Shown: positions 50,940 through 59,269 of the stretch, piece by piece
Layout of the letters: each line of letters opens with the position of its first letter
Position numbering within the stretch: the first letter of the stretch is position 1
From: Neobacillus sp. PS3-40
GTDB lineage: Bacteria > Bacillota > Bacilli > Bacillales > Cytobacillaceae
DNA: 64,000 nt
Assembly: GCF_030915485.1 (NCBI RefSeq)
Contig: NZ_CP133266.1
Coordinates: 1,116,001-1,180,000 of the forward strand
Reading direction: 5' to 3'
Notes under the pieces: model-generated
The model's input: the letters and a program-made list of their open reading frames with translations, nothing else
What the model was told of the DNA's origin: nothing
Databases searched by the model: none
Made by a program: the position numbers and the translations under genes

Positions 50940-52181
50940 ATGATGAATCCAGTAGTTGGTCTGGATGTTTCTAAAGGGGAAAGTCAGGTACAAGCATTCT
51001 TGGATAAGAGTCAACCTTTTCGTAAAAGTTTTAGTGTAAAGCATACTGTTGAGGGCTTTGAGAATTTATTAGGATTCTTAAAAGAGATTGAAAGAGTAGC
51101 TGATGGTAAGCAACCTTCAGTTATCTTAGAATCAACAGGACATTACCACTCTCCTATTATTCAATTTTTGGAGGAACAGCAATATGTTTATATTATTGTG
51201 AACCCCCTTATCTCTCATCGAGCAAGGAGTGCCAGTTTAAGAAAGGTAAAAACAGACGCTGTCGATGCCTATCTTCTTTGCGAACTATTCTATAAAGAAG
51301 AAGTTGAGCCGTATAAGAAAAGAGGTATTCAACTCTTAAACCTTCGTAATCTTACAAGACAACAAGAGATCATTACAGGTATCTCTACACAAACCAAGGT
51401 ACAGCTTCTAACAGTGCTAGATCAGGTATTCCCTGAATATAGAGGTGTCTTTGGTGATTTATATTCAAAAGTATCTTTACAGACTCTTTCCATATTTCCT
51501 ACTTCTGAACATGTACTAAATACTACCGAATCTGTATTAACCGACAAGATTGTATCGTTATGTACTAGACGTTCTGAAAAGTGGGCAAAAGAAAAAGCAC
51601 AAAAGCTTATTGAAGCAGCATTACGAAATCCATTTCAAAATAACTTATATGAAAGTCATATTTTTAACCTAAAGATGTTAATTACCATCGTTCTTCAATA
51701 TCAAGAGCATTTATCACTACTAGAAGCAAAAATAGATGCCCTCGCTAAAGAAATTGAAGAATATAAGATTCTCCAGTCTATTCCTGGTATCGGAGAAAAG
51801 ATTGCGGCAACAATCATTTCCGAAATAGGAGAAATAGATCGGTTTAATCACCCTAAAAAGTTGGTTGCCTTTGCGGGAATAGATCCTAGTGTTTACTCTT
51901 CTGGAAGATTTACAGCAACCAAAAATCGTATAACAAAGAGAGGATCTAGAAGGTTACGGCAAGCATTATATATGGCTGTATACTGTGGAATTCGAGATGC
52001 CCGAAAGCAAAAGACGAGTGATACCGTTATTCCTCGAAATAAAAAATTAAGAGAGTTTTACGATAAAAAACGCGACGAGGGTAAACCCTATAGAGTAGCA
52101 ATTATCGCTTGTGTTAATAAGCTTTTACACTTGATTTATGCGCTTTTAAAGAACAAAACCACTTTCCAAGAATTAGCTTAA
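50940..52181 (+). CDS. IS110-family transposase (DEDD/serine type)
   Basis: About 413 residues. The N-terminal RuvC-like DEDD domain has VVGLDVSKG, VILESTGHYHSP and KTDAVDAYLL; the C-terminal transposase_20 domain has ILQSIPGIGEKIAATIISEI and the conserved AFAGIDPSVYSSG with the catalytic Ser region. Start after AAGGAGG. Such enzymes insert with little or no duplication, guided by the bridge RNA. Intact. Confidence 0.9.
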   Translation: MMNPVVGLDVSKGESQVQAFLDKSQPFRKSFSVKHTVEGFENLLGFLKEIERVADGKQPSVILESTGHYHSPIIQFLEEQQYVYIIVNPLISHRARSASLRKVKTDAVDAYLLCELFYKEEVEPYKKRGIQLLNLRNLTRQQEIITGISTQTKVQLLTVLDQVFPEYRGVFGDLYSKVSLQTLSIFPTSEHVLNTTESVLTDKIVSLCTRRSEKWAKEKAQKLIEAALRNPFQNNLYESHIFNLKMLITIVLQYQEHLSLLEAKIDALAKEIEEYKILQSIPGIGEKIAATIISEIGEIDRFNHPKKLVAFAGIDPSVYSSGRFTATKNRITKRGSRRLRQALYMAVYCGIRDARKQKTSDTVIPRNKKLREFYDKKRDEGKPYRVAIIACVNKLLHLIYALLKNKTTFQELA

Positions 52182-52294
52182 AAACCATGTTTAACAATAC
52201 AAAACAAAACCTTCCAATTTTGAAGATGAGGAAGGTTATTTGGCATACTCATTTTTAGTATATCATCTATATTTTAATTTTTTAATTGAAAAAT

Positions 52295-52323
52295 GTTGAC
52301 AACTATTAGCTGGTTTAGCTTAA
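52295..52323 (-). repeat. array unit 41, degenerate core site
   Basis: GACAACTATTAGCTGGTTTAG with the arm CTTAA, between the IS110 and IS3 elements. Confidence 0.45.
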
Positions 52324-52418
52324 AAAAAAAAAGTAAAATCCCTACAAATTGATATGCTCCCAATAAGGTAGACAGATGAAATAATAAAAATCTGTTTACT
52401 TTATTGGGGGCTATTTCT

Positions 52419-53108
52419 ATGGCAAAAAGTGCTTATACTGCACAAGAAAAGTATGAGTTAATTATCGCGTATGAGGAGAGACAAACCTCAGTTAGAGATT
52501 TTTGTTATCAACACAATATATCTAAAAAAACCATAGAAAGATGGATCTACTTACATCGAACATACGGAACGGATGGACTTCAAAGTTCATCTGGATGGAA
52601 GCGGTATTCAAAGGAGGTAAAAACCGCTGCCGTTCTTGACTACCTTTCCGGATCTTATTCTTTGGATGAAATTGTACGTAAATATGAAATATCAAGCCAC
52701 TCAGTGTTGGAAAAGTGGATAAAGAATTATAATGATCATAGAGAATTAAAAGACACGCAAAGGATGAGTAACTCTATGATCAAAGGTCGATCCACTACAC
52801 TGGAAGAACGTTTAGAAATCGTTATGTACTGTCTACAGAACATGAAAAATTATCACCAGACATCGGAACATTTTAATGTCTCCTATCAACAGGTGTATCA
52901 ATGGGTTAAGAAGTATGAGAAAGAAGGAGAAGATGGTCTCCAAGATAAGCGTGGTCAGAGTAAGGCAGAGGTAGAGCTAACCCCTGAGGAGAAAGTCCAG
53001 CGCGAAATGAAGCGGCTGGGGCGAGAAAATGAACGTCTTCGGGCAGAGAATGCATACTTAAAAAAGTTGGAGGAAATCGAAAGGAGGCGTTTAAAGAGGC
53101 GCCCTTAA
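52419..53108 (+). CDS. IS150-type transposase OrfA
   Basis: About 229 residues from the ATG at 52419 (GGGGGC upstream). Three helix-turn-helix units (for example FCYQHNISKKTIERWIYLHR, VRKYEISSHSVLEKWIKNY and FNVSYQQVYQWVKKYEKEG) are followed by a leucine zipper (LGRENERLRAENAYLKKLEE). An AAAAAAG run near 53059-53066 is a likely -1 frameshift signal that joins it to OrfB. Confidence 0.9.
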   Translation: MAKSAYTAQEKYELIIAYEERQTSVRDFCYQHNISKKTIERWIYLHRTYGTDGLQSSSGWKRYSKEVKTAAVLDYLSGSYSLDEIVRKYEISSHSVLEKWIKNYNDHRELKDTQRMSNSMIKGRSTTLEERLEIVMYCLQNMKNYHQTSEHFNVSYQQVYQWVKKYEKEGEDGLQDKRGQSKAEVELTPEEKVQREMKRLGRENERLRAENAYLKKLEEIERRRLKRRP

Positions 53109-53176
53109 GTCAGATTCAATTAACCGATAAATATGTAGCAGTTCAGGAACTTCATGAGGAAGATAATTTTTCTATT

Positions 53177-53986
53177 GTGCTTTTATGCGAGATTGCGAGA
53201 ATTGCACGTTCATCCTATTATAAGTGGCTTAACCACACCCCCTCCGGGAATGAAAAGTGGAATGAGGAAATCCTTGAGGAAATTAAGCGAATATATGAGA
53301 AGGTAGACGGCATATACGGATATCGCCGCATGACGATGAATCTGAGTCGTACCTTATCGAAGCCAGTTAACCATAAACGTGTATATCGACTAATGCGAAT
53401 CGCTGGAATCCAGTCCGTTATCCGTCGAAAGCGCAGCAAATATAAACCTAGCACACCGCAACATGTGGCCGAGAACGTATTAAACAGAGATTTTCACGCA
53501 GAGAAGCCAAACGAAAAATGGCTGACAGATGTGACCGAAATGAAGTACGGAGCCTCACAGAAGGCTTATTTGAGTGCGATTTTGGATTTGTACGATGGGG
53601 CAATTGTAAGCTATGTATTAGGCACATCCAACAATAATCCGTTGGTATTTAAAACCCTAGATTTAGCGTTGGAAGCGAACTCGGGGACTACACCCCTTCT
53701 CCACAGTGACCGAGGATTTCAATACACTTCCCATACTTTCAAAAGGAAAATTGAGAAAGCAGAAATAGTACAAAGTATGTCAAGAGTGGGAAGGTGCATC
53801 GATAATGGGCCAATGGAGGCATTTTGGGGAACATTGAAATGTGAGAAGTATTATTTAAACAAGTACAGTACATTTGAAGAGCTGAAGAAAGACATAGAAG
53901 AATACATACATTTTTATAATTATCAACGATTACAAAAAAGACTAAACGGCCTTAGCCCCTTAGAATACAGGGCTAAAGCCGCCTAG
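53177..53986 (+). CDS. IS150-type transposase OrfB (DDE integrase)
   Basis: 269 residues from the first ATG-type start; the frame is open upstream to about 53070 (SQIQLTDKYVAVQELHEEDN), as expected for expression by frameshift from OrfA. Catalytic D in WLTDVTEMKYG, D in LLHSDRGFQYTS and E in GPMEAFWGTLKCE. It looks intact. Confidence 0.9.
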   Translation: MLLCEIARIARSSYYKWLNHTPSGNEKWNEEILEEIKRIYEKVDGIYGYRRMTMNLSRTLSKPVNHKRVYRLMRIAGIQSVIRRKRSKYKPSTPQHVAENVLNRDFHAEKPNEKWLTDVTEMKYGASQKAYLSAILDLYDGAIVSYVLGTSNNNPLVFKTLDLALEANSGTTPLLHSDRGFQYTSHTFKRKIEKAEIVQSMSRVGRCIDNGPMEAFWGTLKCEKYYLNKYSTFEELKKDIEEYIHFYNYQRLQKRLNGLSPLEYRAKAA

Positions 53987-54077
53987 TGTGTTTTATTTAT
54001 TTCCACTGTCTACTTGACAGGGGGCAGTTCAAATCCCAGTGTACCCTCTTTACCAAGGTCATTTTGTTTTATAACAA

Positions 54078-54743
54078 TTAATATTTTTGAGTAAAGCCAT
54101 TATAGAAATTGAATACCCATTTATTACCGGATTTATCTAAAGTAATCACAGTAAATGGTTTTGCACCCCCTACCTCGGTTGCTTTAACACTCCCACCCTT
54201 ATCTGGTTGGAAAAATTGACTTTCGTCTGTAACTTTACCCCCACTTATATAAACTGAAATTGCAACTCCTTGCTTAACATCACTTTTTAAAGAACCAAAT
54301 ATTACAATTCCATGAGCATTGTCAGAATCATTTTGAATCCATTGATTTGAAATATTTATGTTTGGGTACCTTTTACTCCATGATTTATCGACTTTTTCAA
54401 CAATAAATTCCCCTTTTTGTTTATTAAAATATAGTGGAATATTACGATTATTTTGCACTGGATGTCGATTTTGACCAGAATCATTCGTGCTTTGTGAAGA
54501 AGGTAAATCTTGGCCCGAGATACTTTCCTGTACAGAAGAAGAGTCATTTTTACTTTGTGAAGAAGTCGGGTTTTGACTTGATTCATTACTGTTTTTTATT
54601 TTTGAAGTATTACTTAACCCTCCCGATGCCCTATCATGCTTAATCTTAGATTGATTGTTTGAACATCCACTAAAAATGAATAGGATTGCAAGACTTATAC
54701 AAAATACCAACGTCAATTTTGCATAAAAAATATTCGATTTCAT
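54078..54743 (-). CDS. lipoprotein with low-complexity linker
   Basis: The 221-residue protein has lipobox FIFSGC (Cys about 27), a Ser/Asn/Gln-rich linker (about 30-95, repeated SSQNPTSSQSKNDSS-like), and a C-terminal domain with WVFNFYNGFTQKY. The linker suggests a surface-exposed tether through the wall. The array unit expected at its 3' end is missing, where the IS3 element sits. Confidence 0.7.
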   Translation of the reverse strand: MKSNIFYAKLTLVFCISLAILFIFSGCSNNQSKIKHDRASGGLSNTSKIKNSNESSQNPTSSQSKNDSSSVQESISGQDLPSSQSTNDSGQNRHPVQNNRNIPLYFNKQKGEFIVEKVDKSWSKRYPNINISNQWIQNDSDNAHGIVIFGSLKSDVKQGVAISVYISGGKVTDESQFFQPDKGGSVKATEVGGAKPFTVITLDKSGNKWVFNFYNGFTQKY

Positions 54744-54825
54744 TTTCTAACCCCTCTATCCTATAAATAACTTTTTATACGATAAAAAATAAAAAATGAT
54801 GGTGTTTTTGCTTGTCTTTTAGTAT

Positions 54826-54863
54826 GTTACTTGTTCAACTAAAGCACCCATTAGTTGAGTAAC
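54826..54863 (-). repeat. array unit 42, single core site
   Basis: Near-perfect arms GTTACTTGTTCAACTAA and TTAGTTGAGTAAC around AGCACCCA. Confidence 0.75.
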
Positions 54864-54891
54864 AAACTGAAAATTTATTTTATCTAATACC

Positions 54892-55380
54892 CTAAAGCTG
54901 AGAGTAAATAAACGCAATAACTATTGCAATAAATGGGAAAGCAAAACTTATTTTAAAGCTAATCCAATAAATTTTATTAAGCTTATTATACTTCTCTGTG
55001 TAGTCGGCATATGCTACTTTGACCATTTGATAAGCTTCTGCTTCCGTTTCATCATAACTTTTCTCTTCGCTTTCATTTATAAACTGCTCAAGTTTAGGAA
55101 ATAGAACATTGTTTATCTTTCGAGAGTTTAAAAATTGCCAAATTCCTTTATAGAGACCAAAGCCTAAATTATATGCGAAAAACAAATTGATTAAAGCACC
55201 AATAAAATCCGAAGTCAGTTCTCTTCCAATATCTTTAACCATATGAAAAATGGTCCCTATAACAAACCAAGTTACAATTAAAACAATAATGACAGTTACC
55301 GTTCTAATTCTATAGGGTTTTTTGATATCTTCCAAAATGTCTTTTTTATTCTTCGTCACTTCTGTGATTTGTTGTTTCAT
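54892..55380 (-). CDS. membrane protein, unknown function
   Basis: About 162 residues from the ATG at 55380 (AAGGAATGG upstream). Helices at about 30-50 and 62-84, a charged cytoplasmic stretch (NESEEKSYDETEAEAYQ) and a C-terminal helix (about 142-161). Single-gene cassette. Confidence 0.65.
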   Translation of the reverse strand: MKQQITEVTKNKKDILEDIKKPYRIRTVTVIIVLIVTWFVIGTIFHMVKDIGRELTSDFIGALINLFFAYNLGFGLYKGIWQFLNSRKINNVLFPKLEQFINESEEKSYDETEAEAYQMVKVAYADYTEKYNKLNKIYWISFKISFAFPFIAIVIAFIYSQL

Positions 55381-55453
55381 AAAAACCATTCCTTGTATGG
55401 AATTATTAAAGTAATAATTCTTTGCTTTATCTTAAAATACCTTCTTGAAATGC

Positions 55454-55537
55454 TTAGTTTATTGAAGAAAAAAAGACCGCAGAAGCGATCATTGCCGGAA
55501 TCCATTATGTAACTATCGCCCCCGTTAGCTTAATAAG
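55454..55537 (-). repeat. array unit 43
   Basis: Partial core 1 (TTAGTTTATTGAAGAAAAA), middle GACCGCAGAAGCGATC, core 2 TAACTATCGCCCCCGTTAGC with TTAATAAG. The TAA stop of the gene at 55530 is in core 2. Confidence 0.8.
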
Positions 55538-56378
55538 ATTTTTTCTTTTTATCAAGCTTATCACTTAATTTTTCAAAGTTTTTTACTTCATCAGGTAATG
55601 ATAATTGCTTTGCTAATGTAGTTCCTTTCTGTATAGAATTCTGAGCTTTTTCAAATAAATTTGCCTTTATTTGTGCATCTGCAAGTGTATACCAGTAATA
55701 CCACGTATCCATTTTTGCTATTTTATCTTTGTGAAATTTTTCAATAACAGGGTAGTATTTAGAAAATAATTTTTCATCTGGAGTTAATTTTTGACCATCC
55801 CATTTAAGAACATCTACATAACAAGTATCTGCAATAAATGGTCTCCAGACGGCTATTCCAACACCTTTATTGTTAAGCAGTTCCATTTTATGATATGGGA
55901 TATTTGCTATCTTTACTAGTGAATTATTATCCCATTTAAAAATCTCAAGTTTGTTCCCTGCTGCTGCACCCATTGTTACTCCGAACAGATACTCTTTAGA
56001 GCCATCTCCAGTAATATCGGCAAACCCCGAAAACTGTAGCCCTACTCCACTTGTCCTTATCTCCCAAACTTTTTTCCATCCTTCATTTCCTTTTCTTAAT
56101 ACTAATGCTCCGAACTGTGATGGGGAAGGCTGTTTTTTTGCTCTTATTTCAAAAGTAATAATAATTTCCTTTTGTCCATCTTTGTTAAAGTCATAAAATT
56201 GAACTGGCTTAGTTGATACTGGTTCTTCAGGAATTACTAATAATGAATTTGACGATAAAAATTCTTTGGTAATTTTCAATGGGTCTTCATTTAAATATTT
56301 TTCAGCGTGAGTATAGATTGGAGAGAGATTCAAAATTATAAATGCAAGTAAGGTAAATAACATTAATTTCTTCATCAA
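55530..56378 (-). CDS. secreted protein with FG-GAP/VCBS-like repeats
   Basis: The 282-residue protein has a signal peptide (cleavage after THA, about 25). Two repeat motifs, FYDFNKDGQKEIIITFEI and FADITGDGSKEYLFGVTM, have the D-x-(N/T)-x-D-G calcium-type loop. The C-terminal 60 residues are helical and TPR-like (ADAQIKANLFEKAQNSIQKG). Likely extracellular. Related in style to the cassette protein at 30259. Confidence 0.7.
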   Translation of the reverse strand: MMKKLMLFTLLAFIILNLSPIYTHAEKYLNEDPLKITKEFLSSNSLLVIPEEPVSTKPVQFYDFNKDGQKEIIITFEIRAKKQPSPSQFGALVLRKGNEGWKKVWEIRTSGVGLQFSGFADITGDGSKEYLFGVTMGAAAGNKLEIFKWDNNSLVKIANIPYHKMELLNNKGVGIAVWRPFIADTCYVDVLKWDGQKLTPDEKLFSKYYPVIEKFHKDKIAKMDTWYYWYTLADAQIKANLFEKAQNSIQKGTTLAKQLSLPDEVKNFEKLSDKLDKKKKSY

Positions 56379-56445
56379 TAATCCCCTTTTTTCAGCAGAT
56401 GTTAGAGATTATTGTTCCCCGATGTAACCTTGTATATCAGAACCA

Positions 56446-56526
56446 CTGTTCAACTAACCTGATCCTTTAGTTTAATAAAAAAAGCTACCTTATTTACAGC
56501 TGGTTTACTGCAAAACGGTAACCTTA
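56446..56526 (-). repeat. array unit 44
   Basis: Core 1 TTCAACTAACCTGATCCTTTA with TTTAATAA; hairpin AGCTACC; core 2 degenerate (GCAAAACGGTAACC). The stop at 56524 lies at its end. Confidence 0.7.
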
Positions 56527-56937
56527 CACATTATTTATTTTACTTTTAAAATCATTTAGTTTTTTATATTTTTTATCATAAATTTGTCGTTGCAAAAGAT
56601 TATCCAGCCAATATTCCGCTCGATCCTGATCCCCACTTTTTATAAAGGTCTCTATCGCTTTCTTGAAATTGGGATGATAATTAAAATTTTCTTTTACAAC
56701 TAATTCAAACGCCTTGTTATAACAATCCGACGCCATTCCATAATCTTTTATTTTCGAATATAGAATTCCTAAATAAATAAAACCACTTGATATTTCTCTG
56801 TTAGTGAATGGTTGGTTAACAGCCATATTCATTATCTGTATCGCTTTATTTCTTTGAAACCAATTGTCATATTTATTAGCTTTTTTAACAAAGTCTTCAT
56901 ACTTTATTTCTCTTCTGAACAGCGAGAAAATTCCCAC
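56524..56937 (-). CDS. TPR-like hypothetical protein
   Basis: 137 residues, all helical, with tetratricopeptide-like pairs (YLGILYSKIKDYGMASDCYN, FIKSGDQDRAEYWLDNLLQR). Cytoplasmic. Start after AAGGAG. Probably binds a partner protein; the partner is unknown. Confidence 0.65.
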   Translation of the reverse strand: MGIFSLFRREIKYEDFVKKANKYDNWFQRNKAIQIMNMAVNQPFTNREISSGFIYLGILYSKIKDYGMASDCYNKAFELVVKENFNYHPNFKKAIETFIKSGDQDRAEYWLDNLLQRQIYDKKYKKLNDFKSKINNV

Positions 56938-56994
56938 GGATTTCTCCTTTCTGCATTATCAATGAAGGTCAATATCTATTTTCTAGGTCAGCAA

Positions 56995-57032
56995 CTTCTT
57001 TATTAAACATAAGCACCCGTTAGTTTAGAAAG
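56995..57032 (-). repeat. array unit 45, single core site
   Basis: CTTTATTAAACATAAG then CACCCGTTAGTTTAGAAAG. The TAA stop of the gene at 57020 lies in the right arm. Confidence 0.7.
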
Positions 57033-57307
57033 AATACTTCAATCCCTACTGATAGTAATGTAGTGAAAAGTATTGAATAATAAAAATAACTCTTTTTTAC
57101 CATCCTGTTTTTTTCCTTCAGTATTTTTACGAGAAGTTGTTCTAAAACAAACCACAATATTAATAATGACAAGATAAAAACTACACGTTCGGGAAAGTTA
57201 ACACTTTTAAAGTGCAGGTTATAAATTTGCACAATGAAAAAAAAGATACTCAAACTAATCAAATTACTCATACTATATTCTCTATTTCTTTTAAATAGCT
57301 TAATCAT
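57020..57307 (-). CDS. 95-residue membrane protein
   Basis: Three helices (about 15-30, 41-60, 74-93). The last codons VFFLN and the stop are part of array unit 45. Start after GGGGGAGG. Unknown function. Confidence 0.65.
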   Translation of the reverse strand: MIKLFKRNREYSMSNLISLSIFFFIVQIYNLHFKSVNFPERVVFILSLLILWFVLEQLLVKILKEKNRMVKKSYFYYSILFTTLLSVGIEVFFLN

Positions 57308-57399
57308 ATAGCCTCCCCCTTATTATTACTTTGCATTTCTTATTCTTATTATAAAATGAATTCAAAAATATTCCATCTAAATATGTTGAATTTTGCCAA

Positions 57400-57495
57400 T
57401 ATTATTGAACTAATCTGCCCGTTAGTGTAACAAAAAAGGGATCACCATCCGGCAACCCCATTATTTAACTCTTACACCCGGTAGTACAATAAAAG
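57400..57495 (-). repeat. array unit 46
   Basis: Core 1 TTATTGAACTAATCTGCCCG then TTAGTG; middle AGGGATCACC; core 2 TTAACTCTTACACCCGGTAG. Confidence 0.75.
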
Positions 57496-57520
57496 TATCA
57501 CTTTTTTGTTAATTCTTTGT

Positions 57521-57886
57521 TCAAATACCTAAATTATTTTGATATTGTAACCATTTATCGATTTCTGTCTTTAAAAAACGTTCTTGGTTACCTATTTTTA
57601 AGTAGGGAAGAAACATATACGTATCATAAGAGTTACTAATTGCAGCTTTTTGTTTATTATCTTCTTTCATAATACTATCAATTGTTTCTTCGCTAACTTG
57701 AAGGTATTCAGAAAGTTGTTTTTTTGTCATAATATTTGTGCTGTACACAGAAGGCATCTGGATTGAAGAATTTTTGGTAACATTACCATTATGGTTTGTT
57801 AAAATAGTCCCCTTTAAGATTGAGGCACCTATGATAAGTGATATTCCAATAATCAAGGCACTAATCGGATAGACAATGAATTTCAT
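57521..57886 (-). CDS. membrane-anchored protein with excisionase-type helix-turn-helix
   Basis: The 121-residue protein has an N-terminal membrane helix (about 4-24), a linker, then TKKQLSEYLQVSEETIDSIM and LPYLKIGNQERFLKTEIDKW. This resembles the winged HTH of excisionase/MerR-type DNA-binding proteins. A membrane-tethered DNA-binding domain is unusual; the domain could equally bind protein. Start after GGGAG. Confidence 0.55.
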   Translation of the reverse strand: MKFIVYPISALIIGISLIIGASILKGTILTNHNGNVTKNSSIQMPSVYSTNIMTKKQLSEYLQVSEETIDSIMKEDNKQKAAISNSYDTYMFLPYLKIGNQERFLKTEIDKWLQYQNNLGI

Positions 57887-57954
57887 TGAACACTCTCCCT
57901 AAATTATTTATACATATTCCCCGTTTCCATACTATTCAGCGAAATCCATCTAAT

Positions 57955-57992
57955 TCCTTCATTCAACTAACCTGACCCGATAATACTATAAG
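57955..57992 (-). repeat. array unit 47, first core site, last unit before the broken recombinase
   Basis: TTCATTCAACTAACCTGACC then CGATAATACTATAAGC. The right arm is diverged, as in the site beside the intact recombinase. Confidence 0.7.
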
Positions 57993-58115
57993 CATTGCTT
58001 AAAAAACTTTATAAATATAAGGCTTTATACAGTTTTTTTACTGAGTAATATTCAAAAATGATTAAAGCATATTGCCAAAACCTACATCACTTAAATACAA
58101 GAAATATAGTAACCG

Positions 58116-58514
58116 TTAATCCATAAAAAACTCTGGCAAACAGGGTAGCCCATCCACTGATATTCTTGTAATCGAGAAGGTTTGAACCAACCCGATATCT
58201 CGGACGTATAAATCAACAGATTCTTTGTTGATTTTAGCCTGATAATGTTGGACTTTATTATCGTGATCCAAATCTTCTTGAATGGAACTTATGCTTGGGT
58301 TTTTCGGTAAATGTTCGAGAAACTGAATTGTAGATGTATCTTCAGAAACCGATTGAAAAGCAACTGGATTATGAATTAGCCTCCTCAATTGCCATTTAAT
58401 AAAAAATTCATCTCCATTAAACATTCCAACCCACACTCGAAAACAAAAAAATAGAAATCCAAGCACCATAATTCCTATAATAGACCCAAGAATCGTTTTC
58501 CTTACTCCACTCAT
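58116..58514 (-). CDS. membrane-anchored hypothetical protein
   Basis: The 132-residue protein has one N-terminal helix (about 7-27) and an outer domain (IHNPVAFQSVSEDTSTIQFL). It is the cassette nearest the broken recombinase. The start follows GAGGTG. Unknown function. Confidence 0.6.
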   Translation of the reverse strand: MSGVRKTILGSIIGIMVLGFLFFCFRVWVGMFNGDEFFIKWQLRRLIHNPVAFQSVSEDTSTIQFLEHLPKNPSISSIQEDLDHDNKVQHYQAKINKESVDLYVRDIGLVQTFSITRISVDGLPCLPEFFMD

Positions 58515-58589
58515 ACGTTCACCTCATATTAATAACGCAGCAAGCAAAAAATCCCTTGAATACTTTCTTATACTTGGTTGTGAATATAT

Positions 58590-58640
58590 TGCATATTCCT
58601 CCCAAATAGTTCAATCCCTGACGTTTCCATTTCTATAATC
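58590..58640. other. candidate attachment site beside the broken recombinase
   Basis: From GTTTCCATTTCTATAAT the sequence matches the leader of the intact recombinase (29302 onward). To the left it differs and contains AAATAGTTCAATCCCTG, a half-core with the arm TAGTTCAA. Confidence 0.4.
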
Positions 58641-58684
58641 AAGGCAATAATTCCTCTAAAATAACTGAAAAGGAGGAAATTATT

Positions 58685-59060
58685 TTAATATTATCAAAAG
58701 CCTGGGATTTATATGAATCGGATAAAAGGATTGAAGGATTCTCTCCTCAGACATTAAAAGCGTATAAGCTCCAATCTAAGCTACTTATTCAATACTTCAA
58801 CGATGTAGCTTTAACGACTGATCAGCTCAAAGGATACTTAGCTAAATCCAGTGAACACCTAAAGCCATCAAGTTTGTCTCATCGAATTCGATTTATTAAA
58901 TCGATATTTCGTTGGTCACACGAGGAAGGGTATGTACCAAAAAATCCAGCTGCGAAAATTAAAAAACCTAAACAAGGAAAACAGATTCCAAAATTTTTAA
59001 CGGAGAGAGATATAGAGCATTTAAGGGAAGCGTGTTTTACTCCAATGGAAAAGGCATTAA
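58685..59060 (+). pseudogene. truncated tyrosine recombinase, paralogue of 29365
   Basis: Nearly the same as the N-terminal 130 residues of the intact recombinase (KPSSLSHRIRFIKSIFRWSH, LTERDIEHLREACFTPMEKA). The start codon TTG has become TTA, three residues are missing near residue 40, and similarity stops at 59060 before any catalytic residue. It keeps the conserved leader and marks the right edge of the cassette array. Confidence 0.85.
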
Positions 59061-59269
59061 GCGTGTCTCCACGAAGGGTTTACGCTTCTGAGAATCCGTT
59101 AATTTTCACTGGGCTTTTTTATTTCTCCATCAGAATAGAAAAGTGGTAGCACTGCTGCTTCAAGGATGCTATGACATGATATTGATCCGCTGCGATTTAT
59201 TCCCAATTCCTTTGGTGGTGTGCCTACTATCCAATCAGATCTTCCCACCACAAAAAGTATAAATTCTCT

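Larger units (their letters stand above)
52355..54026 (+). mobile_element. IS3-family (IS150 group) insertion sequence
   Basis: Imperfect terminal inverted repeats: left TGCTCCC ... GGTAGACAG at 52355, right TGCCCCC ... AGTAGACAG ending at 54026. It holds orfA and orfB. No clear target duplication is seen. Confidence 0.85.

Noticed and set aside
54020-54056. tRNA gene or tRNA remnant (GTTCAAATCC resembles a T-loop)
   Set aside because: No acceptor, D or anticodon arm can be drawn on either side, and the IS3 end lies directly adjacent.
11086-58000. The repeats as a CRISPR array
   Set aside because: Units are separated by whole genes, are not identical, contain internal hairpins and have no uniform spacers or cas genes.
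11086-58000. The repeats as ordinary terminators or bcr/MITE-type dispersed elements
   Set aside because: Terminators would follow the strand of each gene and MITEs would be in both orientations. All units point the same way, also next to plus-strand genes, and have conserved palindromic cores outside the hairpin. Genome-wide distribution could not be tested, so this remains the main alternative.
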